Counted from the stretch's first letter, positions 43,666-52,147 are shown. The stretch is DNA of 64,000 nucleotides from Gemmatimonadota bacterium (GCA_009692205.1 SHZR01000003.1:89719-153718), one strand, 5' to 3'. Notes: a model not told the origin generated them from the sequence alone. Numbers and translations are program-made.

Positions 43666-44329
43666 AGACCCAGGGACGCTGCCTCTCGTCTTGCTCTCGC
43701 TTCGTCGCCGCGGCCTGGGTGTGTGGCGCCATCTCTTCCAGGTCGTCCAACCCGCTCAGCAGCTTGTTCCGGAACCTCGGGTTGTACTCGAAGGGGATGG
43801 GCTGCTGGCCGGGCAGCTCGACCACCAGCCTCTCGAGATCCACCGTCATCTCGACTCCGGGGTTCGCCCGGACCCAGGCCGCGATCCTGTCGACCGTCGC
43901 CCTGGGGAGCTGCACCGTCACCACGCCGTACGCCAGCGCGTTGGTCACGAAGATCGGTCCGAAGCTCTGCCCGATGTAGGCCTTCACGCCCCACGCGGCC
44001 AGCGGCCGCGTGATGGCGCCCGAGCGCGAGCTACCCGTGCCGTAGTTCAGCCCCACGATCATGATCGAGGCACGGCGATACGGCTCTTGATTGAAGACGA
44101 AGTCCTGCTTTTCCGTTCCGTCCGCGTTGTATCGGATATTGGCGAACGCGAGATCGGCCTCGCCACGCATGCCCAGTCGATCCAGGCCAGTCGCTTCAGC
44201 CGGCGGACTGGGGACGTCGGTGCTCACGTTGTCGTACATGTACGGTGCCGCCAACCCGGTGTGCCGGAGGAAGCGGTTTCCGCCTCTTTCCGGAACCTCG
44301 AATGCTGATTGCCTAGGCATTATGGGCAT
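43646..44329 (-). CDS. LeuD-like hydro-lyase small subunit
   Basis: The 227-residue aconitase-swivel protein keeps the family features: APYMYDNVSTDV (N-STD loop), IMIVGLNYGTGSSRSGA (substrate-binding GSSR), YIGQSFGPIFVTNALAYGVVTV and VDLERLVVELPG. It would complete the active site of the LeuC-like subunit encoded immediately upstream. The start is ATG at 44329, three bases after that stop; ATG at 44320 has a better-placed AGAGG and may be the real one. It ends 20 bases inside the second LeuD-like gene. No signal peptide is seen. Ordinary leucine synthesis is unlikely, because leuA and leuB are absent and the partner is Tat-tagged. Confidence 0.85.
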   Translation of the reverse strand: MPIMPRQSAFEVPERGGNRFLRHTGLAAPYMYDNVSTDVPSPPAEATGLDRLGMRGEADLAFANIRYNADGTEKQDFVFNQEPYRRASIMIVGLNYGTGSSRSGAITRPLAAWGVKAYIGQSFGPIFVTNALAYGVVTVQLPRATVDRIAAWVRANPGVEMTVDLERLVVELPGQQPIPFEYNPRFRNKLLSGLDDLEEMAPHTQAAATKREQDERQRPWVYVRRTH

Positions 44330-44332
44330 CCT

Positions 44333-45817
44333 CTACAGGTAGTTGCGCACATCGGCGATACGACCCTCGATGGCCGACGCGGCCACAGTGGTCGTGCTGG
44401 CCAGGTTGGTCTTGGTGTCTCTGCCCTGGCGGCCGATGTAGTTGCGGTTGGAGTTGGCGATGCAGCGGCGACCCGGCGCGACATAGTCGCCGTTCGGACC
44501 GTAGCACTTCGAGCAACCCGCCTCACGCCACTCGAATCCTGCCGCCTTGAAGATGACGTCCAAGCCCTCCGCCTCCGCCTGCCGCTTTGTCGCGTTCGAC
44601 CCCGGAACGACCCAGGCGGTCAGCACGTTGGAAGCGACCCGGCGGCCCCTGACCACCTGGGCAGCGGCGCGAAGATCGCTGATGCGGCTCTCGACGCAGG
44701 ATCCGATGAACGCCTCGTCGATCGGCGTTCCCAGAATCGGCTGTCCCGGCGTGAGGCCGCTGTACGCGATGGCCTGCCGGTATGTCTCCCGCTTCACCGC
44801 CGGCGCGCGCTCAGGATCGGGAACCCGATCGTTGATCCCGATGGCGTGCTCTGGATTGATGCCCCACGTGACCTGGGGATCGATGCCCGACATATCGATC
44901 GACTCTTCCCGGTCGAACGTCGCGTCCGCGTCCGTGGGGAGGGCCTGCCACTGAGCCATGGCCTGATCCCAGTAGCGCTCCGAGGGCGCGAACTCACGGC
45001 CCGCCAGCCACTCGTACGTGGTGTCGTCGGGTGCCACCATCCCGGTCAGGGAAGCCATCTCGACCGCGAGATTGCAGATGCTGAAGCGGGAGTCTTGCGG
45101 AAGGGCGCGCACGACGGGACCGGCGTACTCCACCGCGTAGCCGTTGCCGCCGTCCGTACCGAGCTGGGCGATGATCTTCAGGATGACGTCCTTCGCGCGC
45201 AGCCCCGGCCCGAGCGTGCCGACGACGTTGACCCGCATGGTCATCGGTCGGTGCCGAACGACGGTCCCCGTGCGGAGCACGAGGTCGGTGTCCTCTCCGC
45301 CCCACGAGATCAGGCCCATCGCTCCGTGGGTGCACGTGTGGCTGTCGCCCGCGCACAGCAGCATGCCGGGCTGGCTCAATCCGGTCTCCGGGCCTACCAC
45401 GTGCTGGATGCCGTAGCGGGGATCGAACTGACCGAAGGTGTTGAAGCCCAGCTCCCTCATCCTCTCGGCATGTTCCTCGTACTGCTGCCAGCCGGAACCG
45501 AGCGACAGATCCGTATATCTGTTGGGGTCCGTGGAAACCCCGTGGTCGGGCACGTTGAAGAACATCTCCGGATGCTTGATCTCGACACCCGCCGCCAGCA
45601 TCTCGAGAAGCTGATTCGGGCTGCCGCCGATGCAGCGGTCGACCTGGAGCAGGTAGTCGTCGCCGCCGAGGTTCGCGACCACGTGCGCGTCCCAGATCTT
45701 GTCGAACATGGTCCCGCGCGCTTGCTGGGGCGCGAAGCGCGCCAGCACCCCATTGGGTAGGGTTGCGACAACGAATCCGGCTCCGACCGACGTCCTGACG
45801 AAGTCCCGTCTCTTCAT
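44333..45817 (-). CDS. LeuC-like aconitase-family hydro-lyase large subunit with Tat signal
   Basis: The 494-residue protein is a LeuC-type [4Fe-4S] hydro-lyase preceded by a 27-residue Tat signal (MKRRDFVRTSVGAGFVVATL, then a PNGVLA cleavage-like site). Without the signal it is close to the 466 residues of E. coli LeuC. The cluster cysteines C374, C435 and C438 keep the 61- and 3-residue spacing of LeuC (IGSC, and REAGCSKC). NVPDHGVST, CAGDSHTCTHGAMG and GRRCIANSNRNYIGRQG are family signatures. LeuC enzymes isomerise or hydrate 2- or 3-hydroxy acids such as isopropylmalate in the cytoplasm; this one is apparently exported. The ATG has GGGAG eight bases upstream, so the signal is translated. 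Two LeuD-like genes follow. The substrate is unknown. Confidence 0.88.
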   Translation of the reverse strand: MKRRDFVRTSVGAGFVVATLPNGVLARFAPQQARGTMFDKIWDAHVVANLGGDDYLLQVDRCIGGSPNQLLEMLAAGVEIKHPEMFFNVPDHGVSTDPNRYTDLSLGSGWQQYEEHAERMRELGFNTFGQFDPRYGIQHVVGPETGLSQPGMLLCAGDSHTCTHGAMGLISWGGEDTDLVLRTGTVVRHRPMTMRVNVVGTLGPGLRAKDVILKIIAQLGTDGGNGYAVEYAGPVVRALPQDSRFSICNLAVEMASLTGMVAPDDTTYEWLAGREFAPSERYWDQAMAQWQALPTDADATFDREESIDMSGIDPQVTWGINPEHAIGINDRVPDPERAPAVKRETYRQAIAYSGLTPGQPILGTPIDEAFIGSCVESRISDLRAAAQVVRGRRVASNVLTAWVVPGSNATKRQAEAEGLDVIFKAAGFEWREAGCSKCYGPNGDYVAPGRRCIANSNRNYIGRQGRDTKTNLASTTTVAASAIEGRIADVRNYL

Positions 45818-45856
45818 AGTGGCTCTCCCGCTGGGCAGGGCTGCTCGATGCGCTTC

Positions 45857-45876
45857 CGCGGGGGGATGTCCCCGCG
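45857..45876 (-). other. GC-rich hairpin between the small lipoprotein and the LeuC-like gene
   Basis: CGCGGGG (45857-45863) pairs with CCCCGCG (45870-45876). It lies in the leader of the LeuC-like gene, after the lipoprotein gene. It may be a weak terminator or attenuator, though no T-run follows. Confidence 0.3.
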
Positions 45877-45905
45877 CGGATTCCTAACTAGGAAGTGAAG
45901 CAGAG

Positions 45906-46106
45906 TTACGGGGCTAGGCCCAGGCTGTCAAATGCGGGCGCTGAGGCATTGCCGTCGGCTCGCAAGACCACCGAAGTGAACTCGCCGTCGCCCGGGTCGG
46001 GCGCAGGCACGGGTCCCGTGGGCTCCTGGTAGTCCACGCATCCCGCCACGGCAAACAAGAAGATGAAGAGGAACCCGATCATCCGTCGCGACGGCCATCG
46101 GTTCAT
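45906..46106 (-). CDS. Small lipoprotein of unknown function
   Basis: The 66-residue protein is a lipoprotein (lipobox AVAGC, Cys about 22) with a short acidic, Pro-rich tail (PVPAPDPGDGE). No family is recognised. The ATG at 46106 has AGGAGG eight bases upstream, one of the best ribosome sites in the window, which supports a real gene despite its size. It precedes the LeuC-like gene on the same strand and is divergent from quinoprotein D. A 9-base motif (GTTAGGAAT on the minus strand) occurs 41 bases before this start and again 63 bases before the LeuC-like start, possibly by chance. Confidence 0.7.
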   Translation of the reverse strand: MNRWPSRRMIGFLFIFLFAVAGCVDYQEPTGPVPAPDPGDGEFTSVVLRADGNASAPAFDSLGLAP

Positions 46107-46285
46107 CGCAAAGACCTCCTGACTCTGGAACGCCCTCCCAAGGCGTATTCCTAACCTATCACCGCCGAGATGTTCACGCCCCAGCACCGCCGTCCGGCGG
46201 CCTGTCGCACTTGTCGGCAGGGTGTCCGACCCGTAGCCTACGCTCGGTGATCGAGGGACGCCGCCGAACGGAGGAGAATCCAGCC

Positions 46286-48379
46286 ATGACGAGCAACGAG
46301 GGCTGGCACCGCCAGCCGCTGTCCACATGCATCACGCTCGCGCTCGGTCTGCTGGCCGTGGCACCGCTCGCGGCTAAGGCGCAGGGTCCGGGCACCGAGA
46401 ACGGCATCTGGACCTACCTCGGGGGCGATGCGTGGCACACGCGCTACACGCCTGCGGACGAGATCACCGCCGAGAACTTCGACGAGCTCACGATGCTCTG
46501 GCAGTTCAATGCAGGGAGCTTCGGGCCGAGCACCGCGAGGGCGACCCCCACGTACACCGGCGACAAGCTGATCACGGTGACGGGGGATCGTCGGCACGTG
46601 ATCGCGCTCGACCCAACGACGGGCGAACTGCTCTGGAGCTTCACGGAGCCGAACACCCATCGCTACGAGTACTCGATGCGGAAAGGCTACGGGAAGGGCG
46701 TGGCGTACGCGGAGGTGGACGGCCGCGGCGTGGTCTTCATCTCCACGCCTAGCTTCTTCCTCTGGGCGCTGGACGCGGAGACGGGCAAACCCCTCGAGAA
46801 CTGGGGGGAGCCCATTCCGATCCCGGGCTTCTCGGAGACGGGCGGTGTGGATCTGGTCGCGGACGTGATCGAGGGATGGGGTCCGTGGGAGCGCTGGCAG
46901 GGTGGGCCGTACGATCCCTTCCTGGGCATCCCTCGGGAGATCGGCTTCATCACGTCTTCCTCGCCGCCGATCGTGGTGAACGGCACGGTCGTCGTGAGCA
47001 ACTCCGCCGAGCAGGGCTACAACCAGACGCGCATCGAGAACGTGCCGGGCGACATCCTGGCCTACGACGCGCGCACGGGCGACTACAAGTGGAAGTTCCA
47101 CGTGATCCCGCGGCCCGGTGAGTTCGGCCACGAGACGTGGGAGAACGACGCCTGGGCATGGACGGGTGACGTGTCCTCGTGGGCGCCGATGTCGGCGGAT
47201 CCCGAGCTCGGACTCGTCTACATCGTGACGAACGGCGCGACGGTCGACTTCTATGGCGGGTTCCGCCCGGGTGACAATCTCTTCAGCACCAGCGTCATCG
47301 CGCTGGACGCGCAGACGGGTCAGCGTCGTTGGCACTACCAGTACGTGCACCACGACATCTGGAACTACGACACGCCGGTCCCTCCCATCCTCATGGACGT
47401 GACCGTCGACGGCCGACCCATCAAGGGGCTCTTCCAGGCGACGAAGCAGGGCATGCTGTACGCGCTCAATCGCGAGACGGGCCAGCCGATCTGGCCGATC
47501 GAGGAGCGGCCGGTGCCGCAGTCGAGGGTTCCGGGCGAGAAGATGGCGGCCACGCAGCCGTTCCCGACGAGGCCCGCGCCGTTCGAGCTCCAGGGTCGAA
47601 CGGAAGCCATGCTCATCGACTACACGCCGGAGATCCGGCAGCGGGCGCTCCAGCTCGCGCGCGACAACAACCTGTTCGTCCCGATGTTCAACCCACCGAC
47701 CACGGTCGAGGACCCCGCGGGACCAGCCACCGTCTGCCCCAGCGATGGCGGCGGAACCAACACGACAGGCAACGAAGCAGCCGATCCGCTGGCCGGCGTG
47801 ATGTTCATTACCTCCGTGAGCCGGTGCGCCCAACAAGTCGTGATGCCAGCGAACGAGTCTCCGCTCGACAACCCGGAGCAGACGGGCACCACCTACTCCG
47901 ACTGGTCGAGCGCGCGCGCGGGCGGCGGCCGTGGAGGCGTGACGTTGGACGGCCTCGACCTGTGGAAGGCACCCTTGGGGCGCATCGTCGCGATCGACAT
48001 GAACACGGGCGATCACCTATGGGACATCCCGAACGGGGACGCGCCGCAGGCGGATCAGGACTTCATCCGCAACCACCCGCTGCTCAGGGGTGTACCGAAC
48101 GTCATGGTCAACCGTGGTCGTAGCACGCACGTCGGGATGGTCGCGTCGCCCAACCTTCTGTTCGCGTCCGGTCAGACGGCCGACAACGAGCCCAAGCTGT
48201 TCGCCATCGACAAGCGCACGGGCCGTCGCGTGGGCGAGATCCCCATTCCGGCGATCAGCGGGTTCGGCATGTCGAGCTGGGAGCACAACGGGCACCAGTA
48301 CATCATCGTCCAGCTCCCGGACGGGCTCGCGGCGTTCGGGCTGCCGGCCGCGATGCCGGCGGCGGGCGTCGCTCACTAG
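46286..48379 (+). CDS. PQQ-dependent quinoprotein dehydrogenase (quinoprotein D)
   Basis: The 697-residue exported quinoprotein (signal ending AKAQ) belongs to the same group as B, E and F: GPGTENGIWTYLGGDAWHTRY at the mature start, ALDPTTGELLWSF and ALDAQTGQRRWHY blades, IPRPGEFGHETWENDAW, HHDIWNYD (candidate catalytic Asp) and GHQYIIVQLPDG near the end. It probably oxidises an alcohol and donates electrons to cytochrome c. The ATG at 46286 follows GGAGGAG by eight bases, so the longer frame is rejected. The NHL gene at 48400 follows after 20 bases on the same strand, repeating the quinoprotein/NHL pairing of 20.9-24.3 kb in the opposite order. Confidence 0.9.
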   Translation: MTSNEGWHRQPLSTCITLALGLLAVAPLAAKAQGPGTENGIWTYLGGDAWHTRYTPADEITAENFDELTMLWQFNAGSFGPSTARATPTYTGDKLITVTGDRRHVIALDPTTGELLWSFTEPNTHRYEYSMRKGYGKGVAYAEVDGRGVVFISTPSFFLWALDAETGKPLENWGEPIPIPGFSETGGVDLVADVIEGWGPWERWQGGPYDPFLGIPREIGFITSSSPPIVVNGTVVVSNSAEQGYNQTRIENVPGDILAYDARTGDYKWKFHVIPRPGEFGHETWENDAWAWTGDVSSWAPMSADPELGLVYIVTNGATVDFYGGFRPGDNLFSTSVIALDAQTGQRRWHYQYVHHDIWNYDTPVPPILMDVTVDGRPIKGLFQATKQGMLYALNRETGQPIWPIEERPVPQSRVPGEKMAATQPFPTRPAPFELQGRTEAMLIDYTPEIRQRALQLARDNNLFVPMFNPPTTVEDPAGPATVCPSDGGGTNTTGNEAADPLAGVMFITSVSRCAQQVVMPANESPLDNPEQTGTTYSDWSSARAGGGRGGVTLDGLDLWKAPLGRIVAIDMNTGDHLWDIPNGDAPQADQDFIRNHPLLRGVPNVMVNRGRSTHVGMVASPNLLFASGQTADNEPKLFAIDKRTGRRVGEIPIPAISGFGMSSWEHNGHQYIIVQLPDGLAAFGLPAAMPAAGVAH

Positions 48380-48387
48380 GCGTCATT

Positions 48388-48393
48388 TATAAT
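48388..48393 (+). promoter_or_regulatory. -10-like box TATAAT close to an NHL gene start
   Basis: TATAAT ends six bases before the ATG at 48400 and directly abuts another in-frame ATG at 48394. No Shine-Dalgarno is present. A leaderless transcript starting at 48400 is the simplest reading. Confidence 0.4.
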
Positions 48394-48399
48394 ATGCAT

Positions 48400-49428
48400 A
48401 TGCCCAAGACTTCGAAGACGATGCCTCCCCGGCCCGCTCATGACGTCCTCAGGATCGCGACGGCGATTGTGATCGGAGGGAGCGCGTGGCTCGCCGTGGC
48501 CGAGGTCCGGGCGCAGTCGAGCCCCACGACCTATCCATATGAGGGCAGGGCGGACTGGGCGCGCATGCCCGACGGCCGCACATGGGGTGCTCCATCGGGG
48601 CTCAAGATGGACCCCGACCAGAGGAGCCTCTGGGTGCTCGAGCGGTGTGGCGACTACAGCGGCCCGGGGTGCGCCGAGTCCGACCTTCCGCCGGTGCTCC
48701 AGTTCGATCTTTCTGGGCGCCTCGTCCGCAGCTTCGGCGCGGGGATGTTCGTCTTCCCGCACGGTCTCGCCGTCGACCACGAGGGCAACGTGTGGGTTGT
48801 GGACGGGCGCGGCGTAGAGGGCAAGGGCCACGTGGTGGTGAAGTTCAGCCCGGAGGGCGAGGTCCTGCTCACGCTCGGCCAGCCCGGCGTAGCGGGCGAA
48901 GGACCGTACACGCTGAATCGGCCGTCGGACGTGGCCATCGCGCCGAACGGGGACATCTTCGTGGTGGACGGGCACACCGGCATGGACACGAACATGCGGA
49001 TCGTGAAGTACGCGCCGGACGGCACCTACATCAAGGAATGGGGGAGGAAGGGGCCGGCTCCTGGTGAGCTCAACGGGGCCCACGGGATCGCCATGGACTC
49101 TCAGGGGAGGCTGTTCGTGGCCGACCGCGAGAACAATCGCATCCAGATCTTCGACCAGGACGGGAACTTCGTCGACGCCTGGACCCAGTTCGGCACGCCG
49201 AGCGGTCTCTACATCACCCCCGACGATGTGCTGTACGTGGCCGATTACGGCGCGGGGATCCGGATCGGGAGCGCGCGCGACGGCCGAGTGACACGCTTCA
49301 TCGCGGCCGCGAACTGGAATACCGAGTCCGTGAGGGTAGGCGAGGCCGTGGCGGTCGACGCTAACGGAGTCATCTACGTCGGTGAGAACGCGAACAAGAA
49401 GCTGATGAGGTTCGATCCGCCGCGGTGA
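48400..49428 (+). CDS. NHL-repeat propeller protein (d), secreted
   Basis: The 342-residue protein has a Sec signal (ending VRAQ) and NHL blades (HGLAVDHEGNVWVVDGRG, PSDVAIAPNGDIFVVDGHT, LFVADRENNRIQIFDQDG, GVIYVGENANKKLMRF). The Cys in ERCGDY and the Cys in GCAESD match the positions seen in the 29558 protein. It follows quinoprotein D closely, and a functional link is inferred. The start at 48400 was chosen because TATAAT ends six bases upstream; ATG 48394 is possible. Confidence 0.85.
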   Translation: MPKTSKTMPPRPAHDVLRIATAIVIGGSAWLAVAEVRAQSSPTTYPYEGRADWARMPDGRTWGAPSGLKMDPDQRSLWVLERCGDYSGPGCAESDLPPVLQFDLSGRLVRSFGAGMFVFPHGLAVDHEGNVWVVDGRGVEGKGHVVVKFSPEGEVLLTLGQPGVAGEGPYTLNRPSDVAIAPNGDIFVVDGHTGMDTNMRIVKYAPDGTYIKEWGRKGPAPGELNGAHGIAMDSQGRLFVADRENNRIQIFDQDGNFVDAWTQFGTPSGLYITPDDVLYVADYGAGIRIGSARDGRVTRFIAAANWNTESVRVGEAVAVDANGVIYVGENANKKLMRFDPPR

Positions 49429-49460
49429 CGGGGCCAAGGGGTCGGGGCGCTCAACACCCT

Positions 49461-49489
49461 TTGCGGATCGCGTGTCGAGGGCGTACAAT
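49461..49489 (+). promoter_or_regulatory. Candidate sigma70-type promoter before the 49563 gene
   Basis: TTGCGG (49461-49466), a 17-base spacer and TACAAT (49484-49489). The predicted transcript begins about 65 bases before the ATG at 49563, which has GGGAG upstream. Confidence 0.5.
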
Positions 49490-49562
49490 GACTCCGTCGG
49501 ATGCGGCGCCTCTTCGGCATTCGAAGCGGGTGTGCCGACAGCCAAGGAGTGGGAGCAAAGCG

Positions 49563-50516
49563 ATGCAGAGAGCACGTTCGGTAGCGATGGTGGTGGCCCT
49601 AGGAGCCACGTTTGGCGCCGGATCCTGGCAGCCTCTCGAGGCTCAGGACCCGGTGATAGACCCGGTGGTATGCCGGCAGCCGTCGAGCAACTGCGAAGGC
49701 TTCGACCGTTATCGGCTGGTCCCTAGTAACTCTCCGGCGTGGTCGCCGCAGATGATTCGGGCCTCGGGCCGACCGATCGTGCCTGTGTTTGAGGGTTGGT
49801 TCCAGAACCCGGACAGCACCTACACGCTCTCGTTCGGCTACATCAGCATGAACCTCGAGGAAACGCTGCACATTCCTCTCGGGCCGGACAACTTCATCGA
49901 GCCTCGGGAGTTCGACGGGGGCCAGCCCACGTTCTTCAGGCAGATTCACAGGTCCATTCGCCGGCCGTGGAACACCTTCATGATCACGGTTCCGAAGGAC
50001 TTCGGGGACAAGCGAGTCGTCTGGACGATCCGAGACCACGGGGAGACATACTCTACGCCCGGGCGCATCACCTCGCGGAACTACATCGTCGAGACGCCCC
50101 TGGCGCCGGCGAGGTACCTGCAAGGGACTGCCAGTGGCTACGCGCCCCTCATGCGTTTCGCCGCGTCCGAGCCTTGGGCACAAGGGCTCACGGGCACTCG
50201 GTGGGGTCCCCTCACCGCGAGGGTCGGCGAACCCCTGGAGATTCCCGTCTACGTGAACGCGGGCGAAACGAAGTACGAAGAGCCCGAGAGCTGGCTGTAT
50301 TGGATGCTGTATTCAGGGCCCGGCGATGTGACCTTCAGCGAGGAGGAGGTCGAAATCACATTGACCGATAAGCAGGGTGTGGGCACGACGAGCGCCACAT
50401 TCAGCGAGCCGGGAGAGTACGTTTTGCTCGTGCAATCGATCGAGACCCTCCGCAATAGCTTTGAGTACCATTGTTGCTGGACCAATGGGTGGGTCGCAGT
50501 CACTGTCACCAACTGA
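49563..50516 (+). CDS. Exported protein of unknown function, companion of the copper monooxygenase-like gene
   Basis: I do not recognise a named family. The 317-residue protein has a signal ending LEAQ and mostly beta-rich sequence: FEGWFQNPDSTYTLSFGYIS, IEPREFDGGQPTFF, FMITVPKDFGDKRVVWTIRD and GEPLEIPVYVNAGE suggest one or two beta-sandwich domains. A C-terminal EYHCCWTNGWVAV holds a CC pair. The ATG at 49563 has GGGAG eight bases upstream and a good promoter further up. The next gene begins 13 bases after its stop, so the two are probably an operon; this protein may be a partner of the monooxygenase-like protein. Confidence 0.75.
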   Translation: MQRARSVAMVVALGATFGAGSWQPLEAQDPVIDPVVCRQPSSNCEGFDRYRLVPSNSPAWSPQMIRASGRPIVPVFEGWFQNPDSTYTLSFGYISMNLEETLHIPLGPDNFIEPREFDGGQPTFFRQIHRSIRRPWNTFMITVPKDFGDKRVVWTIRDHGETYSTPGRITSRNYIVETPLAPARYLQGTASGYAPLMRFAASEPWAQGLTGTRWGPLTARVGEPLEIPVYVNAGETKYEEPESWLYWMLYSGPGDVTFSEEEVEITLTDKQGVGTTSATFSEPGEYVLLVQSIETLRNSFEYHCCWTNGWVAVTVTN

Positions 50517-50529
50517 CCGGGAGCTTCAG

Positions 50530-51936
50530 ATGAGCAGGGAGAATTTCTTCGGTACGCTGGCGGGGGCCGTGCTCGCCGCAACGGTGGCGTTGCCCCAGTC
50601 AGCGACCGCGCAGGACGTGCGATTCGCCGCGGACCGTGGAGAAGTAACCTACGCCGCGGACATCGCACCGATCCTGGAGGAAAACTGCGTCCGGTGTCAT
50701 CACCCGGGCACCGCGGCGCCGATGGCGCTCCAGACCTATGCGGACGTCAGGCGTTACGCGAACAGGATCAAGACCTCGGTGGAGAACCGGATGATGCCTC
50801 CCGGTTGGTACATCGACTCCACCGTGGGCATCCAGGACTTCAAGAACAACCCGCAGCTTTCCGATGAGCAGATCGAGACGATCACCCGTTGGGTGGACGC
50901 GGGCGCGCCCCAGGGCGACATGTCGCAGTTGGCGCCGGGGAAGGAGTGGAAGGGAGAGCACGAGTACTGGCAGCTCGAGGACGAGTTCGGTTGGGGCCCG
51001 CCGGACTTCATCATCACAGCGCCATCATTCACCGTTCCCGCCGAGAGCGGCGACCAGTGGTGGGAGCCGGAAACGGCCCTGGCCGATGTGGTCGACAGGC
51101 CTATCACCTCAGATCGGTGGGTTCGGGCGCTGGAGACGAGGCCCGGAGACGCGGCGAGCGCCTACGTCTTCCATCACGTGAACACGGGTCTCCGGCGGGA
51201 TGATCAGGCCGACAACGACTTGGACGGCGGCGGGCTGACGGATGCCGCCGTAGGGAAGAGGATCGACATGTATCCGAACGATTCTGGGAAGCTGGTTCGA
51301 CCGGACGACCGGATCAGCTTCTCGCTCCACCTCTTCTCCATCGGCAAGGAAGTGGAGGCGAAGGTGCAGATCGGCGTGTGGCTCTACCCCGAGGGGGAGA
51401 GGCCAAAGTACGCCACCGAGGACGAGACCTCGTTCAATTCGGGCGAGAGCGCCAGCCTGCGCCTGCCGCGTTACACGGACATGCTCATTCCGCCCAACGG
51501 ATATCAGGAGCTCCGCGGCACGTTCGTGCTCGACCAGAACGTGCGGGTGCACAGCATTCGTGGTCATATGCACCTTCGTGGCGGGTACCAGATGATGGAG
51601 GCGATCTATCCCGACGGCCGTCGGGAAGTGATCAACAAGATCAACTGGAGCCACCTGTGGCACACGACGCACATCTACGAGGATTGGGCGCAGCCGCTGT
51701 TGCCGAAGGGCACGGTGATCATCGCAACGTCTTTGATGGACAACACGGCGCAGAATCCATCCAACCCCGATCCTGAACAGTGGGTGGTCTATAATCGCCG
51801 CAGCGTAGGCGAAATGGCCCACATTCGATTCGGGATCACCTACATCCCGGACGAAGAGTTCCAACAGATGCTGGAGGAGCGGGAGCGTGTGCTCGCCGAG
51901 CAGGCGCAGCGCGGGCAGCCCATCGCTAGCCGATAG
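50530..51936 (+). CDS. Cytochrome c motif fused to copper type II monooxygenase (PHM-like) domain
   Basis: The 468-residue exported protein (signal ending ATAQ) has a heme c motif, CVRCH, at C53-C56-H57 with MPPGW as a possible axial-Met segment, followed by a PHM/DBM-like copper domain (about 140-440). Candidate copper ligands are FHHVNTG, the HMH of IRGHMHLRGGY, and HLWHTTHIYED. Ascorbate-dependent monooxygenases of this fold hydroxylate C-H bonds using two copper sites. The bacterial heme-fused forms are poorly characterised, and the heme might replace ascorbate as electron donor. The ATG at 50530 is 13 bases after the previous stop. A strong hairpin follows at 51983. Confidence 0.82.
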   Translation: MSRENFFGTLAGAVLAATVALPQSATAQDVRFAADRGEVTYAADIAPILEENCVRCHHPGTAAPMALQTYADVRRYANRIKTSVENRMMPPGWYIDSTVGIQDFKNNPQLSDEQIETITRWVDAGAPQGDMSQLAPGKEWKGEHEYWQLEDEFGWGPPDFIITAPSFTVPAESGDQWWEPETALADVVDRPITSDRWVRALETRPGDAASAYVFHHVNTGLRRDDQADNDLDGGGLTDAAVGKRIDMYPNDSGKLVRPDDRISFSLHLFSIGKEVEAKVQIGVWLYPEGERPKYATEDETSFNSGESASLRLPRYTDMLIPPNGYQELRGTFVLDQNVRVHSIRGHMHLRGGYQMMEAIYPDGRREVINKINWSHLWHTTHIYEDWAQPLLPKGTVIIATSLMDNTAQNPSNPDPEQWVVYNRRSVGEMAHIRFGITYIPDEEFQQMLEERERVLAEQAQRGQPIASR

Positions 51937-51982
51937 TCAGCACGAAATCGTAAGACCTGCCTGAAGGCAGGGCAGCGGTCCG

Positions 51983-52028
51983 GAGGGCCCGGCGTGGATT
52001 CACATCCGCGACGGGCCCTCTCGTTTGT
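51983..52028 (+). terminator. Rho-independent-type terminator
   Basis: GAGGGCCCG (51983-51991) pairs perfectly with CGGGCCCTC (52012-52020). An inner GGAT/ATCC stem extends it, and TCGTTTGT follows. It lies 47 bases after the monooxygenase-like gene and probably ends that operon. Confidence 0.65.
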
Positions 52029-52147
52029 CGGTCGCTCGCGCGATCGGCGGCCGGCCGAGCGTCCCATCCGTGATGCGCGCCGACGCGACGAGTGGTAGAA
52101 TGAGCGGGGCATCGCACAAAGCTTCGACGTCCGTCCGGAGGGATCGC

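Noticed and set aside
44333..45817. Ordinary leucine-biosynthesis leuC
   Set aside because: A Tat signal is present, leuA and leuB are absent, and two distinct small subunits follow.
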